A DNA stretch of 64,000 nt from JBLNCE01 sp050260415 (GTDB lineage: Bacteria > Bacillota > UBA4882 > JAAYXC01), in assembly GCA_050260415.1 (NCBI GenBank), contig JBLNCE010000088.1:9868-73867 (forward strand), written 5' to 3'. Positions 24,496-32,601 of this stretch are shown here, piece after piece. Under the pieces are notes generated by a model. The model had not been told where the DNA came from. It worked only from the letters and a program-made list of their open reading frames with translations, and did no database searches. The position numbers and the translations under genes are program-made. Numbering within the stretch: the first letter of the stretch is position 1; every line of letters starts with the position of its first letter.

Positions 24496-25437
24496 GTGCG
24501 GGAACTGATCCTGGATCCATACTTGCGCAATGCGCTTTACGATCTCTTCATGGACGGGACGCTGCTCTGGGTCACCGGCGCGATCGCCAAGGAGACCAGG
24601 CGATGGTATCGGCTCCTCGGCGGCGCCGCGATCGGAGGCAGTTATACGCTCTGGTTGGCTCTAGCCCGGGATGGGGTTCTTATCGGCGGGACCATTCTCG
24701 ACCGGCCGCTCGTGTTCTTCGGCGTGCACATGTTGCTCCTGCCCGCGCTCATGCTGGCCGTCGCCTTCCTGCCAACAAGGCGGCGCGGGTTTTTGCATCT
24801 CGGCGGAATCTTCGTCCTGGTGGCGCTGCTCACATACGGCACGGCCAATATCGTCTTCTATTTCTTCGCGACCTTCATCCATCGGGCAAGCAGGCTGCTT
24901 TACATCTCTTTGCAAGCTGGTTTGGCTTTAACCATCGGTGAACTCGGCTGGGGCGTGGTGCATGAGCGGGCGATGGCAAAAGTATGCCAAGTGCCTTTGA
25001 CGCTTGACCTTGGCCCGGCCAGACTTGAGACTGAAGGTCTTCTTGACACGGGGAACCAACTCTGCGACCCGGTTTCGCGAAAGCCCGTCGTAGTCCTGGA
25101 TTACTCGCTCGTCAAGGGGATCCTGAGCGACCCGGCGCGGGCGTTCATCGAGGCGCTGGCTGAAGGCGGCTCACCGCCCGAGTTACCGGCCGAGGATCCA
25201 TGGTTTCCAAGGATGCGGGTCATACCGTATCGTACCATCCAAAACAACGCTGGGCTCATGCCTGGAATCCGAGCGGATCGTATCTGGGTGGGTAGGGACG
25301 ATCGCGGCCTTTGCCATACTTCCGTGATCGTAGGCCTTGAGATGGCGGGCGGCCTGAATGCCTCCTGCCCCGCATTGGTGCCGCCGGTTTTGTGGCCATT
25401 CAATCCGTCCGTCGCGCGTGAACAAGGAAGGGAGTGA
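24496..25437 (+). CDS. spoIIGA: Sigma-E processing aspartic protease SpoIIGA
   Basis: The mother-cell membrane protease that cleaves pro-sigma-E after the forespore signal SpoIIR arrives. The N-terminal half (residues about 1-155) has five hydrophobic segments; the C-terminal half is a retroviral-type aspartic protease monomer with LLDTGNQLCDP, catalytic Asp about residue 184, and the VIVGLEMAGG region. Start GTG 24496 follows GCGAGGGTGCAAG. A TATAAT lies at 24468-24473, but I did not recognise a Spo0A box. The gene is 7 bp from sigE, its substrate. Confidence 0.93.
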   Translation: MRELILDPYLRNALYDLFMDGTLLWVTGAIAKETRRWYRLLGGAAIGGSYTLWLALARDGVLIGGTILDRPLVFFGVHMLLLPALMLAVAFLPTRRRGFLHLGGIFVLVALLTYGTANIVFYFFATFIHRASRLLYISLQAGLALTIGELGWGVVHERAMAKVCQVPLTLDLGPARLETEGLLDTGNQLCDPVSRKPVVVLDYSLVKGILSDPARAFIEALAEGGSPPELPAEDPWFPRMRVIPYRTIQNNAGLMPGIRADRIWVGRDDRGLCHTSVIVGLEMAGGLNASCPALVPPVLWPFNPSVAREQGRE

Positions 25438-25444
25438 GCGGGGT

Positions 25445-26179
25445 ATGCTTGCCTGGCATCGGCGACTCGTCTGGCGATTACGTCTCCTGCTGATTGGGTT
25501 CTTCAGGGCAAGCCGTCTTCTCCCACCCCGCGGCGTCTACTATGTCGGCAATAGCGAAGCATTACCGCCTCCTTTGAACAGCGACGAAGAGGCCTATCTA
25601 TTGGAGAGGCTGCAGGGCGGTGAACGTTCGGTCAAAGGGGTCTTGATCGAGCGGAACCTGCGCCTGGTGGTGTATATCGCCCGAAAATTCGAAAATACGG
25701 GGATCGCCATCGAGGATCTGGTGTCCATCGGAACGATCGGTCTGATCAAGGCCGTCAATACGTTCGACCCCAGCAAACGCATTAAGCTCGCAACTTACGC
25801 CTCACGGTGCATCGAGAACGAGATCTTGATGTATTTGCGGCGGAACAGCCGCACGCGGTCCGAGATCTCCTTCGATGAACCGCTCAACGTGGACTGGGAC
25901 GGCAATGAGCTGCTCCTCTCGGATGTGCTTGGCACGGAAAGCGATGTTATCTACAAATACGTTGAGGAAGAGGTCGACAAGAACCTGCTCGGAACGGCAT
26001 TGACCCACCTAACCGGCCGGGAGAAATGCATCGTGGAACTACGGTACGGCCTTCGGGACGGGGTCGAGAAAACCCAGAAGGAAGTGGCGGATTTTCTTGG
26101 CATATCACAATCGTATATTTCAAGATTGGAAAAGCGAATCATAAAAAAACTCCGCCGCGAGATACGACGGCTGGATTAG
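25445..26179 (+). CDS. sigE: Sporulation sigma factor SigE (pro-sigma-E)
   Basis: The early mother-cell sigma factor. The 244-residue product carries a basic/hydrophobic pro-sequence (WHRRLVWRLRLLLIGFF) ending before YYVGNSEALPPPL, the region cleaved by SpoIIGA. Regions 2 and 4 are nearly diagnostic: RNLRLVVYIARKFENTGI, IGLIKAVNTFDP, ATYASRCIENEILMYLRRNS, FDEPLNVDWDGNELLLSDVL, and ISQSYISRLEKRIIKKL. ATG 25445 follows GGAAGGGAGTGAGCGG. It directly follows spoIIGA, as in Bacillus. Confidence 0.97.
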   Translation: MLAWHRRLVWRLRLLLIGFFRASRLLPPRGVYYVGNSEALPPPLNSDEEAYLLERLQGGERSVKGVLIERNLRLVVYIARKFENTGIAIEDLVSIGTIGLIKAVNTFDPSKRIKLATYASRCIENEILMYLRRNSRTRSEISFDEPLNVDWDGNELLLSDVLGTESDVIYKYVEEEVDKNLLGTALTHLTGREKCIVELRYGLRDGVEKTQKEVADFLGISQSYISRLEKRIIKKLRREIRRLD

Positions 26180-26194
26180 CGCTCCTAGCTGCAA

Positions 26195-26217
26195 GTCGCC
26201 GAAAGGCGGCTTCTTTG
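26195..26217 (+). terminator. Weak terminator after sigE
   Basis: GTCGCC-GAAA-GGCGGC forms a 6-bp stem with one wobble pair and a stable GAAA loop, followed by TTCTTTGTTT. It would reduce read-through into sigG. Confidence 0.55.
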
Positions 26218-26243
26218 TTTCCGGGTCGCATGGCGCCGCAGCG

Positions 26244-26273
26244 GTATAAACCTGCGTCGCCATGGCAATAATC
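26244..26273 (+). promoter_or_regulatory. Candidate sigma-F/sigma-G promoter of sigG
   Basis: GTATA (26244-26248), 15 bp, then GGCAATAATC (26264-26273). This is close to the forespore consensus (GYATA, about 15-16 bp, GGNRANANTR), failing only at the last base. It lies about 45 bp before the sigG start and after the sigE terminator, matching the known sigma-F-dependent transcription of sigG. Confidence 0.5.
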
Positions 26274-26317
26274 ACTACTGTCAAGCTAGACCCGCAACAC
26301 TACTGGAGGCAAGGCGC

Positions 26318-27100
26318 ATGCCAGTCAATAAAGTCGAGATCTGCGGCGTCAATACCGCCAAGTTGCCTGTCTTGTCAGGAGCCAAGATGCGGGACCTTCT
26401 GCAGCGCATGCAATCCGGCGAAACCCGGGCGCGGGAGGAACTCGTCAACGGCAATCTCCGCCTGGTGCTCAGTGTCATACAGCGCTTCAACAACCGGGGC
26501 GAATTCGTCGACGATCTTTTTCAGGTCGGCTGCATCGGCTTGATGAAGGCCATCGACAATTTCGACCTCTCCCAGAACGTAAAGTTTTCCACCTACGCCG
26601 TACCCATGATCATCGGTGAGATCCGTCGCTACCTGCGGGATAACAACCCGATTCGCGTCAGCCGGTCCCTGCGTGATATCGCCTACAAGGCCCTACAGGT
26701 CCGGGACGCCCTCGTCTGCCGCAACGGCAAGGAGCCAACCGTCAGCGAAATCGCGGATGAACTGAAGCTGCCGCGGGAGGAAGTCGTCTTTGCCCTCGAC
26801 GCCATCCAGGAGCCGATCTCCCTTTTTGAGCCGATCTACCACGATGGCGGGGATCCGATCTTTGTCATGGATCAGATTAGTGACGAGAAGAGCCAGGATT
26901 CCCAATGGCTCGAGGGTATTTCCATTCGGGAGGCGCTGGAAAAACTGAGCGATCGCGAAAAACTCATCCTCAATATGCGTTTCTTTGAAGGACGAACACA
27001 GATGGAGGTGGCGGAGGAGATCGGTATCTCGCAGGCTCAAGTCTCGCGTCTCGAAAAAACCGCACTCAAACATATGAAGCGTTATATCAGCGCCGGCTGA
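26318..27100 (+). CDS. sigG: Late forespore sigma factor SigG
   Basis: The sigma factor for late forespore genes such as SASP and germination proteins. The 260-residue protein begins with the SigG-specific KVEICGVNTAKLPVL (a segment involved in its control), then region 2 GNLRLVLSVIQRFNNRGE with FQVGCIGLMKAIDNFD and the FSTYAVPMIIGEIRRYLRDN block, and region 4 GRTQMEVAEEIGISQAQVSR. ATG follows ACTGGAGGCAAGGCGC. In Bacillus sigG follows sigE in the same way. Confidence 0.97.
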   Translation: MPVNKVEICGVNTAKLPVLSGAKMRDLLQRMQSGETRAREELVNGNLRLVLSVIQRFNNRGEFVDDLFQVGCIGLMKAIDNFDLSQNVKFSTYAVPMIIGEIRRYLRDNNPIRVSRSLRDIAYKALQVRDALVCRNGKEPTVSEIADELKLPREEVVFALDAIQEPISLFEPIYHDGGDPIFVMDQISDEKSQDSQWLEGISIREALEKLSDREKLILNMRFFEGRTQMEVAEEIGISQAQVSRLEKTALKHMKRYISAG

Positions 27101-27118
27101 CGTGGGAGGAGCGAGAAT

Positions 27119-27769
27119 TTGTTCCTGCGTAGAGTGGCCACCTCCGCTCTGGTGGTGGCGCTGCTTTCGGTCTTGGGTCTTTGCGGCAATAGCGTGGCCT
27201 GGACGCGCGAGCAAGCGGAATTGGCGTACAACAACAGCAATCTTATCCGATTGCACATCATTGCCAATAGCGACAGCGCCGTCGATCAGCGCATCAAACT
27301 GCGGGTGCGCGATGCGCTGATCGCCGAGGCCAAACGGCTCTTCGTCGGCGTTCAAGACCCTAAAGGGGCCTTGAACTTGGTGCGGACGCATGAGAAAGGT
27401 TTCGCCGCTTTGGCCGCCAAGACGGCCAAGGCGGCGGGCGCAAGCTATGGCGCGTACGCGGAGAGCGGCGTGTATTCCTTTCCGGCCAAAACATATCCTT
27501 TCGGAAGTCTGCCGGCGGGCGAATACCAGGCGTTGCGCATCGTCCTTGGCCGGGGCGGCGGCAAGAATTGGTGGTGCGTGCTCTTTCCGCCTCTTTGTTT
27601 CTTGGCGCCGGAAACGGAACCGCATGCGGGTCCCGTGCGCGTGCGATTGCTCTTTCTCGAGCGGCTCCTACGCCAAAACGGCTTGGCCTTTGACGCATTC
27701 TGGCAAGGTTGGGCCAAGTTCTGGCGTCTGCTACCCGATGATTCAAGCAAACCACCGATAACGGCCTAG
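27119..27769 (+). CDS. spoIIR: SpoIIR, forespore-to-mother-cell signalling protein
   Basis: SpoIIR is secreted from the forespore and activates SpoIIGA. The 216-residue product has a signal segment (TSALVVALLSVLGLCGNSVA), the conserved LIRLHIIANSDSAVDQ and KLRVRDAL, and the family hallmark GGGKNWWCVLFPPLCF. TTG 27119 follows GGGAGGAGCGAG. It lies 18 bp after sigG, probably in one transcript. In B. subtilis spoIIR is unlinked to spoIIG, so here the signal, the protease and the substrate are collected in one locus. Confidence 0.94.
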   Translation: MFLRRVATSALVVALLSVLGLCGNSVAWTREQAELAYNNSNLIRLHIIANSDSAVDQRIKLRVRDALIAEAKRLFVGVQDPKGALNLVRTHEKGFAALAAKTAKAAGASYGAYAESGVYSFPAKTYPFGSLPAGEYQALRIVLGRGGGKNWWCVLFPPLCFLAPETEPHAGPVRVRLLFLERLLRQNGLAFDAFWQGWAKFWRLLPDDSSKPPITA

Positions 27770-27862
27770 CGATTGTCGATGACCCATCACGGCGCCTTGA
27801 CACGCCGGTCTTCCACGAGGTAGACTGGTCTCCGTGGACGGCAGGCGAGCGAGGTGTGCGCC

Positions 27863-28588
27863 ATGGAAAGACTGCAGCGGTTTTTGGCAAGATCCGGAGT
27901 GGCGTCGCGGCGGCACGCGGAGGAACTCATCCTGAGCGGCGCCATCCAGGTCAATGGCCAGATCGTGGACGTACTGGGCGCCAAGGTCGATCCAGGCCGG
28001 GATCGGGTGACGCTCAACGGACACCTGGTCATGCCTCCGCCCGCATGGACATATCTGATGCTCAACAAGCCTACCGGTTATCTGACCACGATGCATGACC
28101 CGCAAGGCAGACCCACGGTCCTGGATCTCTTGCCCCCGGGGACGCCAAGAGTCTACCCGGTGGGACGCTTGGACCTCGATACGTCGGGCTTGCTGATCAT
28201 GACCAACGACGGCGACCTTGCCCAGTCCTTATTGCATCCCAGCCGCGGCGTGTGGAAGATCTATCGCGCCAAAGTCCACGGCGTTCCTGGTGAAGCGGGT
28301 CTGGCGCGGCTGCGCGCAGGAATCGAACTCGACGACGGACCGGCCGCGCCGGCCGTGGTCAAAATAGTTGCGGCCAAAAGTGGTTATGCTACCTTGGAAG
28401 TCAGAATCCACGAGGGCCGCAAAAGGCAAGTCCGGCGAATGTTGGCTTCGATCGGCCATCCTGTACGTGCTCTGGAGCGCATCGGTTTCGGCCCGATTGT
28501 GCTGGGGAATCTGCCTTACGGACATTGCCGCTCCTTGACATCGGCGGAGGTCGAAGCCTTGCGGCGGACGGTCGGAAACCGCTCCTAG
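27863..28588 (+). CDS. rluB: 23S rRNA pseudouridine synthase, RluB/RsuA family
   Basis: A 241-residue enzyme that isomerises uridine in large-subunit rRNA. An N-terminal S4 RNA-binding domain (RLQRFLARSGVASRRHAEEL) precedes the catalytic domain with the active aspartate in YPVGRLDLDTSGLLIMTNDG and the substrate loops RIHEGRKRQVRRML and GHPVRALERIGFGP. ATG 27863 follows GAGGTG; an in-frame ATG 9 bp upstream is less favoured. It stands 93 bp after spoIIR and 10 bp before the mreB-like gene. Confidence 0.92.
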   Translation: MERLQRFLARSGVASRRHAEELILSGAIQVNGQIVDVLGAKVDPGRDRVTLNGHLVMPPPAWTYLMLNKPTGYLTTMHDPQGRPTVLDLLPPGTPRVYPVGRLDLDTSGLLIMTNDGDLAQSLLHPSRGVWKIYRAKVHGVPGEAGLARLRAGIELDDGPAAPAVVKIVAAKSGYATLEVRIHEGRKRQVRRMLASIGHPVRALERIGFGPIVLGNLPYGHCRSLTSAEVEALRRTVGNRS

Positions 28589-28598
28589 GGGTGAGACG

Positions 28599-29642
28599 AT
28601 GGCATTACGCTTTATAACCAGGCACTTCATGAAAGACCTGGGCATTGACTTGGGTACTGCCAACAGTCTCGTTTATGAACGCGGGCGGGGAGTCGTGCTC
28701 CGGGAACCGTCCGTCGTGGCGGTGCGCAAGAACAGCCGCGAAATTCTGGCGATCGGCGAGGACGCGCGCCAGATGATCGGCCGGACGCCTGGAGATATAG
28801 TAGCCATCAGACCCTTGCGCAACGGGGTCATCGCTGACTTCGATCTGACCAGGGAGATGATGCGTTATTTGATCCGCCGCATCTGCCGCGGCAGGGTCTT
28901 CGTGCGGCCGCGCACGGTCGTAAGCGTACCGGCGGGCACCACGGAAGTGGAGCGGCGGGCGGTGATTGAGGCGACAATTAACGCCGGCGCGCGCGAGGCC
29001 TTCCTGATCGAGGAACCCGTCGCCGCCGCCATCGGTGCCGGGCTGGCGGTGCATGAGGCCAGCGGCAACATGGTAATCGATATCGGCGGCGGCACTACGG
29101 ATATCGCCGTGATCTCCCTGGGCGGAGTGGTGACCGGCCAATCGGTGCGCGTGGGCGGAGATGCGATGGATGACGCGATCGCCAGGTTCGTCAGGCGCAG
29201 CAGCAACCTGATGATCGGCGAACGCACCGCGGAGGAGATCAAGATCGGTATCGGTTCCGCCTATCCCACGCCCGAGGAGACCACCCTGGATGTGCGCGGA
29301 CGGGACTACGTGAGCGGTCTGCCGAAGACGGTCGTGGTCAGGTCCGATGACATACGCGAAGCCCTGCAGGAACCGCTGATGGCGATCATCAACGCCGTGC
29401 GCAATACGATCGAACGTACCCCGCCGGAACTCGTGGCGGACATCATGCACAAGGAGATCGTCATGACCGGCGGCGGCTCGCTCCTGCGCAGGATCGGGGA
29501 TCTCATTCACAATGAGATCGGTATGCCGGTCCGGGTGGCGGATGACCCTTTAACGAGCGTGGTGATAGGCACCGGGAGAACACTGGAGCACATTGAACTG
29601 ATGAACCGGGTTCTCGTGGGCGCCAAGCACGCCACCTCATGA
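28599..29642 (+). CDS. mreB: MreB/Mbl family rod-shape protein
   Basis: A 347-residue actin homologue guiding lateral cell-wall synthesis. Motifs: DLGIDLGTANSLVY (phosphate 1), NMVIDIGGGTTDIAVISLGG (phosphate 2), LMIGERTAEEIKIGIGSAYP, and MTGGGSLLRRIGDL (adenosine). An N-terminal MALRFITRHF extension could be an amphipathic membrane-binding helix, because the ribosome site AGGGGTGAGACG supports this start rather than Met11. No mreC or mreD follows, so this is probably a stand-alone paralogue, as Mbl or MreBH are in Bacillus. Confidence 0.93.
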   Translation: MALRFITRHFMKDLGIDLGTANSLVYERGRGVVLREPSVVAVRKNSREILAIGEDARQMIGRTPGDIVAIRPLRNGVIADFDLTREMMRYLIRRICRGRVFVRPRTVVSVPAGTTEVERRAVIEATINAGAREAFLIEEPVAAAIGAGLAVHEASGNMVIDIGGGTTDIAVISLGGVVTGQSVRVGGDAMDDAIARFVRRSSNLMIGERTAEEIKIGIGSAYPTPEETTLDVRGRDYVSGLPKTVVVRSDDIREALQEPLMAIINAVRNTIERTPPELVADIMHKEIVMTGGGSLLRRIGDLIHNEIGMPVRVADDPLTSVVIGTGRTLEHIELMNRVLVGAKHATS

Positions 29643-29962
29643 GCTCCTGTGCCCCCCGTCCGCGCGCGCACCCGCCCGAACAGGGCGCGAGAGCCGCAAT
29701 CCCACCCGGAAACATTGCTTCTACGACTTTGCCGTCCGATACCGCCTCCTGACCCCTGGCAGGATTTGCTTTCACCATCCGCCCCGAAGCTAAGGTATAA
29801 TCATAGATCGGGACCGTGCACCCATAGGCCATCCTCACCCTGAAACGAAAGGCGCTCACGCATTCGCGCTTGCGCGTCCGATGCCTTGAGGGCGTTTCGC
29901 TTCGGATCACGTTTACATACCCCGCGCTTGCCATAGAGGCGGGTTAAGGAGGAGGATCGGCT
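29643..29962. other. Intergenic region between mreB and the amylase gene
   Basis: About 320 bp without a convincing gene. A TATAAT (29796-29801) lies 162 bp before the amylase start with no good -35; it could start an amylase transcript. A CCCGC/GCGGG pairing near 29917-29943 precedes the ribosome site. No heptamer array was seen here. Confidence 0.4.
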
Positions 29963-31432
29963 TTGAGCGGCGACTTCGCGGCCCTGGATCCACATACCAT
30001 TCCCAGCCTTTTTGCCGAACCGCGCAACCTGCCCCCGGCGCCGGGAGAGTTCCCGCCCAGCTGGGTGGAGCGCACCCTCTTCTACCAGATCTTCTTGGAT
30101 CGTTTTGCCAACGGCAATCCCGAGAACGATCCGCCGCATACCGTTTCCTGGGGTCAATGTCCGAACAGGGAGAACTTCTTCGGCGGGGACCTGGAGGGGC
30201 TGATCGATCGCCTCGACTACCTATCGAGTTTGGGTGTTGGCGGGATCTATCTCAACCCTATCTTTCTTTCGCCTTCCAACCACAAATACGACACCCAGGA
30301 CTACCTGCTCATCGATCCGCACTTCGGCAACCTGGCCGTCTTTGGCAAACTGCTGGATGCCGCGCACGCGCGGGGGATACGAGTCCTCCTCGACGGGGTT
30401 TTCAACCATACCGGGGATAGGTTCTGGGCCTTTCAACATGTGCTGCGCGCAGGAGCCGCTTCCCCATATTCCAACTGGTATTATTGCCACGGATTCCCTC
30501 TCCGGCAGTATCCAAAACCGAACTATGAGAGTTGGTGGGGATTTCCCAGCCTGCCAAAACTCAAGGTGGAAAACCCGGAAGTCCTCGCTTATCTTACCCG
30601 GGTGATCACGTTCTGGACTTCCCTCGGCATCGACGGGTGGCGCCTCGACGTGCCAAACGAGGTGCCGGCCTTTTTCTGGCGGTATTTTCGACAACTCGTG
30701 CGCGGGATCAACCCGGAAGCTTATATCGTGGGGGAAATCTGGGACGACGGCCGGCCCTGGCTGGCTGGGGATATGTTTGATGCGGTTATGAACTACTCCT
30801 GGCGGGACCTGATCGTTAAGTTCATCGCCACCAGGGAGATCGGCGTCGATGCTTTCGCCGCTGGCATGCAAGCCCTGAGGGAACGCCACGCGGAGCATGT
30901 CACGCGCGGGCTGTTCAATCTCATTGGCAGCCATGACACGGCGCGATTTCTGACTTTGGCGGGCGGCGACAAGCGGCGGCTCAAATTGGCGGCGATCCTT
31001 CAATATACCTATCCCGGAGTGCCGGTGGTGTATTACGGCGATGAGGTAGGCTTGACCGGTGATTCGGACCCCGAATGCCGGCGAACCATGCTGTGGGGCC
31101 CGGCGGAGCAGGATTTGGAGTTATTGGCTTTCTACCGCCGCTTGGGACAGATCCGAAAAGCATCCCCCGCCTTGTGGTCGGGCGGGTTCGCGCCCGTGCG
31201 GCATGACGGCCAGGACGGGACCTGGGCCTTTCTCAGGGAGGCCGAAGGCGAACGGGTGATCGCCGCCGTGAACGTCTCGGATCACGACCGGATTATCACC
31301 CTGTCTCCGGAAGACCAAGGTGAAAGCGGCTGGGAGGATCTGATCCGCGGGGGATTCTTGGAAACCGGGCCGGGATATGGCTTGGTGGTCAAGCTGCCGG
31401 CGTTCACCGGTACCATCCTGCGCGCCAGATGA
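29963..31432 (+). CDS. GH13 alpha-amylase family glycosidase, intracellular (cyclomaltodextrinase/neopullulanase-like)
   Basis: A 489-residue glycoside hydrolase acting on alpha-glucans or maltodextrins. It lacks a signal peptide, so it works in the cytoplasm. GH13 regions seen: VLLDGVFNHTG (I), GWRLDVPNEV with the nucleophile Asp (II), YIVGEIWDD with the acid/base Glu (III), NLIGSHDTARFL with the third Asp (IV), and the N-terminal FYQIFLDRFANGNPENDP typical of cyclodextrin-degrading members. A short C-terminal beta domain is present, but the N-terminal starch-binding domain of neopullulanase is absent. TTG 29963 follows AAGGAGGAGG. Exact substrate cannot be told. Confidence 0.88.
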   Translation: MSGDFAALDPHTIPSLFAEPRNLPPAPGEFPPSWVERTLFYQIFLDRFANGNPENDPPHTVSWGQCPNRENFFGGDLEGLIDRLDYLSSLGVGGIYLNPIFLSPSNHKYDTQDYLLIDPHFGNLAVFGKLLDAAHARGIRVLLDGVFNHTGDRFWAFQHVLRAGAASPYSNWYYCHGFPLRQYPKPNYESWWGFPSLPKLKVENPEVLAYLTRVITFWTSLGIDGWRLDVPNEVPAFFWRYFRQLVRGINPEAYIVGEIWDDGRPWLAGDMFDAVMNYSWRDLIVKFIATREIGVDAFAAGMQALRERHAEHVTRGLFNLIGSHDTARFLTLAGGDKRRLKLAAILQYTYPGVPVVYYGDEVGLTGDSDPECRRTMLWGPAEQDLELLAFYRRLGQIRKASPALWSGGFAPVRHDGQDGTWAFLREAEGERVIAAVNVSDHDRIITLSPEDQGESGWEDLIRGGFLETGPGYGLVVKLPAFTGTILRAR

Positions 31433-31448
31433 GCGAGAAAGAGCGGAA

Positions 31449-31478
31449 AGGCCTCTTCCATGGGACGGGAAGAGGCCT
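31449..31478. terminator. Strong hairpin between the amylase and the convergent ABC fragment
   Basis: AGGCCTCTTCC (31449-31459), 8-nt loop, and its exact complement (31468-31478), an 11-bp stem. The plus strand continues CTTGCTTTC and the minus strand TTCCGCTCTTTCTC; both are pyrimidine-rich, so it may end transcription from both sides. The remaining 116 bp to the ABC fragment contain nothing recognisable. Confidence 0.6.
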
Positions 31479-31594
31479 CTTGCTTTCACTAAGTCATCCC
31501 GACGTTTTTACCGGGACGATAAAAGGTGTGAATCGAGGTCTCCATTCGTGCTCGTGCTCAGCGAAGCGGTGCACGAAGGTCTACCCATTTCTTT

Positions 31595-32059
31595 TCAGAG
31601 TTCCTCGAGGGGACAGCGGGCGCGCTTGGCCGAGAATCCCAGCCGGTTCAGGATCTCGAGGGCCTTTCGTTCCCAATCGGATCGGGATACGTCATAGAGC
31701 CGCGCGGCATAGCTAAGGTTTTCCAAGGTCGATAGCTTCTTAAAGAAACTGGCTTCCACCGTTACCCGGTTGATGAGACGTCTGACCGCCAGACGTTCCC
31801 GCACCACATCCAGGCCGAAAACCTCGATGGAACCCCGGTCGGGCAGAAGCAGGGTGGCGATCAGGCGCACCAGGGTGGACTTACCGGAACCGTTAGGCCC
31901 CAGAATACCGAAGATCTCCCCTTTTGCCATGGTGAAGCCAACATTGTCGACGGCATGGACCAAGGTCCGCGCCCGCCGCGGCCGGAGGCCGCGCCGCTCG
32001 GATGCTTCGCGGTTCGTGCGAAAGCTCTTGCTGACTTGCGATACCTCCAATGCATACAT
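31595..32059 (-). pseudogene. Truncated ABC transporter ATP-binding protein
   Basis: The 154-residue product is the N-terminal half of an ABC-2-type exporter ATPase. It has Walker A in IFGILGPNGSGKSTLVRLIA and the Q-loop region but stops right after CPLEEL. In complete homologues the C-loop (LSxGM-type signature), Walker B and H-loop follow at that point, so it cannot hydrolyse ATP alone. ATG 32059 follows GGAGGG on the minus strand; an upstream Met at 32074 is less likely. No permease gene or remnant lies downstream. A strong promoter is still present at 32141-32170. The sequence is otherwise well conserved, suggesting a recent deletion. Confidence 0.8.
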
Positions 32060-32097
32060 TGGCGCGCCCTCCAAAAAAAACGTCCATTACGCAAAAG

Positions 32098-32119
32098 GAG
32101 CCATGGCTACCCATGGCTC
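32098..32119 (-). repeat. 9-bp perfect inverted repeat in the leader of the ABC fragment
   Basis: GAGCCATGG-CTAC-CCATGGCTC. On the minus strand it lies between the promoter and the ribosome site and is followed by CTTTTGCG, a weak terminator-like context, so an attenuator is possible. Confidence 0.45.
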
Positions 32120-32140
32120 TAGCAATGCCGCCCAATGGAA

Positions 32141-32170
32141 ATTATACCAACTCAGCTTCGCGAACGTCAA
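32141..32170 (-). promoter_or_regulatory. Sigma-A promoter of the truncated ABC gene
   Basis: On the minus strand: TTGACG (32170-32165), 18-bp spacer, TATAAT (32146-32141), preceded by TGG as in extended -10 elements. It points at the ABC fragment and is divergent from the yhbY promoter. Confidence 0.7.
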
Positions 32171-32245
32171 TCCGCCCCGCGCGGGGGCGCATGGAAAAGA
32201 CCTTTCGGAGGCGAAATCGCCGGCGTGCCCCGACCCTCTCCCGTG

Positions 32246-32254
32246 TGGTATAAT
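32246..32254 (+). promoter_or_regulatory. Extended -10 promoter for yhbY
   Basis: TGG followed by TATAAT (32249-32254), 42 bp before the yhbY start. No -35 match is visible, which is common with extended -10 promoters. Confidence 0.5.
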
Positions 32255-32295
32255 AATAATCCGGGTTAGAGAAGAGTCGAACGGGTGAGGAAAGA

Positions 32296-32595
32296 ATGTC
32301 GATCCATGGCAAGTGGCGCGCATACCTTCGGCGCCTCGGGCAGACGGTCCCGCCGAGCGTCTTCGTGGGCAAGGCGGGGATCACGCCGCCTCTCCAGGTC
32401 CAACTGGAGGATGCGATCCAAGCACATGAGCTCGTCAAATGCCGGGTGCTTCCAAACGCGCCGGCCGCGCCGCGGGGGATCGCCGAAGCCCTGGCTCAGG
32501 ATAGCCGGGCCGAGTTGGTCGGCGTCGTCGGCCGCAACTTCCTCATCTACCGCCGCTCGGACAAGAATCCCCGGATCGAGCTGCCGGAGAGATGA
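32296..32595 (+). CDS. yhbY: YhbY-type CRM-domain RNA-binding protein
   Basis: A 99-residue single CRM-domain protein associated with large-subunit ribosome assembly. Typical segments: GKWRAYLRRLGQTVPPSVFVG, where the KAGIT turn follows, AIQAHELVKCRVL, and LVGVVGRNFLIYRRS. ATG follows GGTGAGGAAAGA. It appears to be transcribed alone from its own promoter. A heptamer array of the AAGTACT family starts seven bases after the stop. Confidence 0.9.
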   Translation: MSIHGKWRAYLRRLGQTVPPSVFVGKAGITPPLQVQLEDAIQAHELVKCRVLPNAPAAPRGIAEALAQDSRAELVGVVGRNFLIYRRSDKNPRIELPER

Positions 32596-32601
32596 AGTGA
32601 T

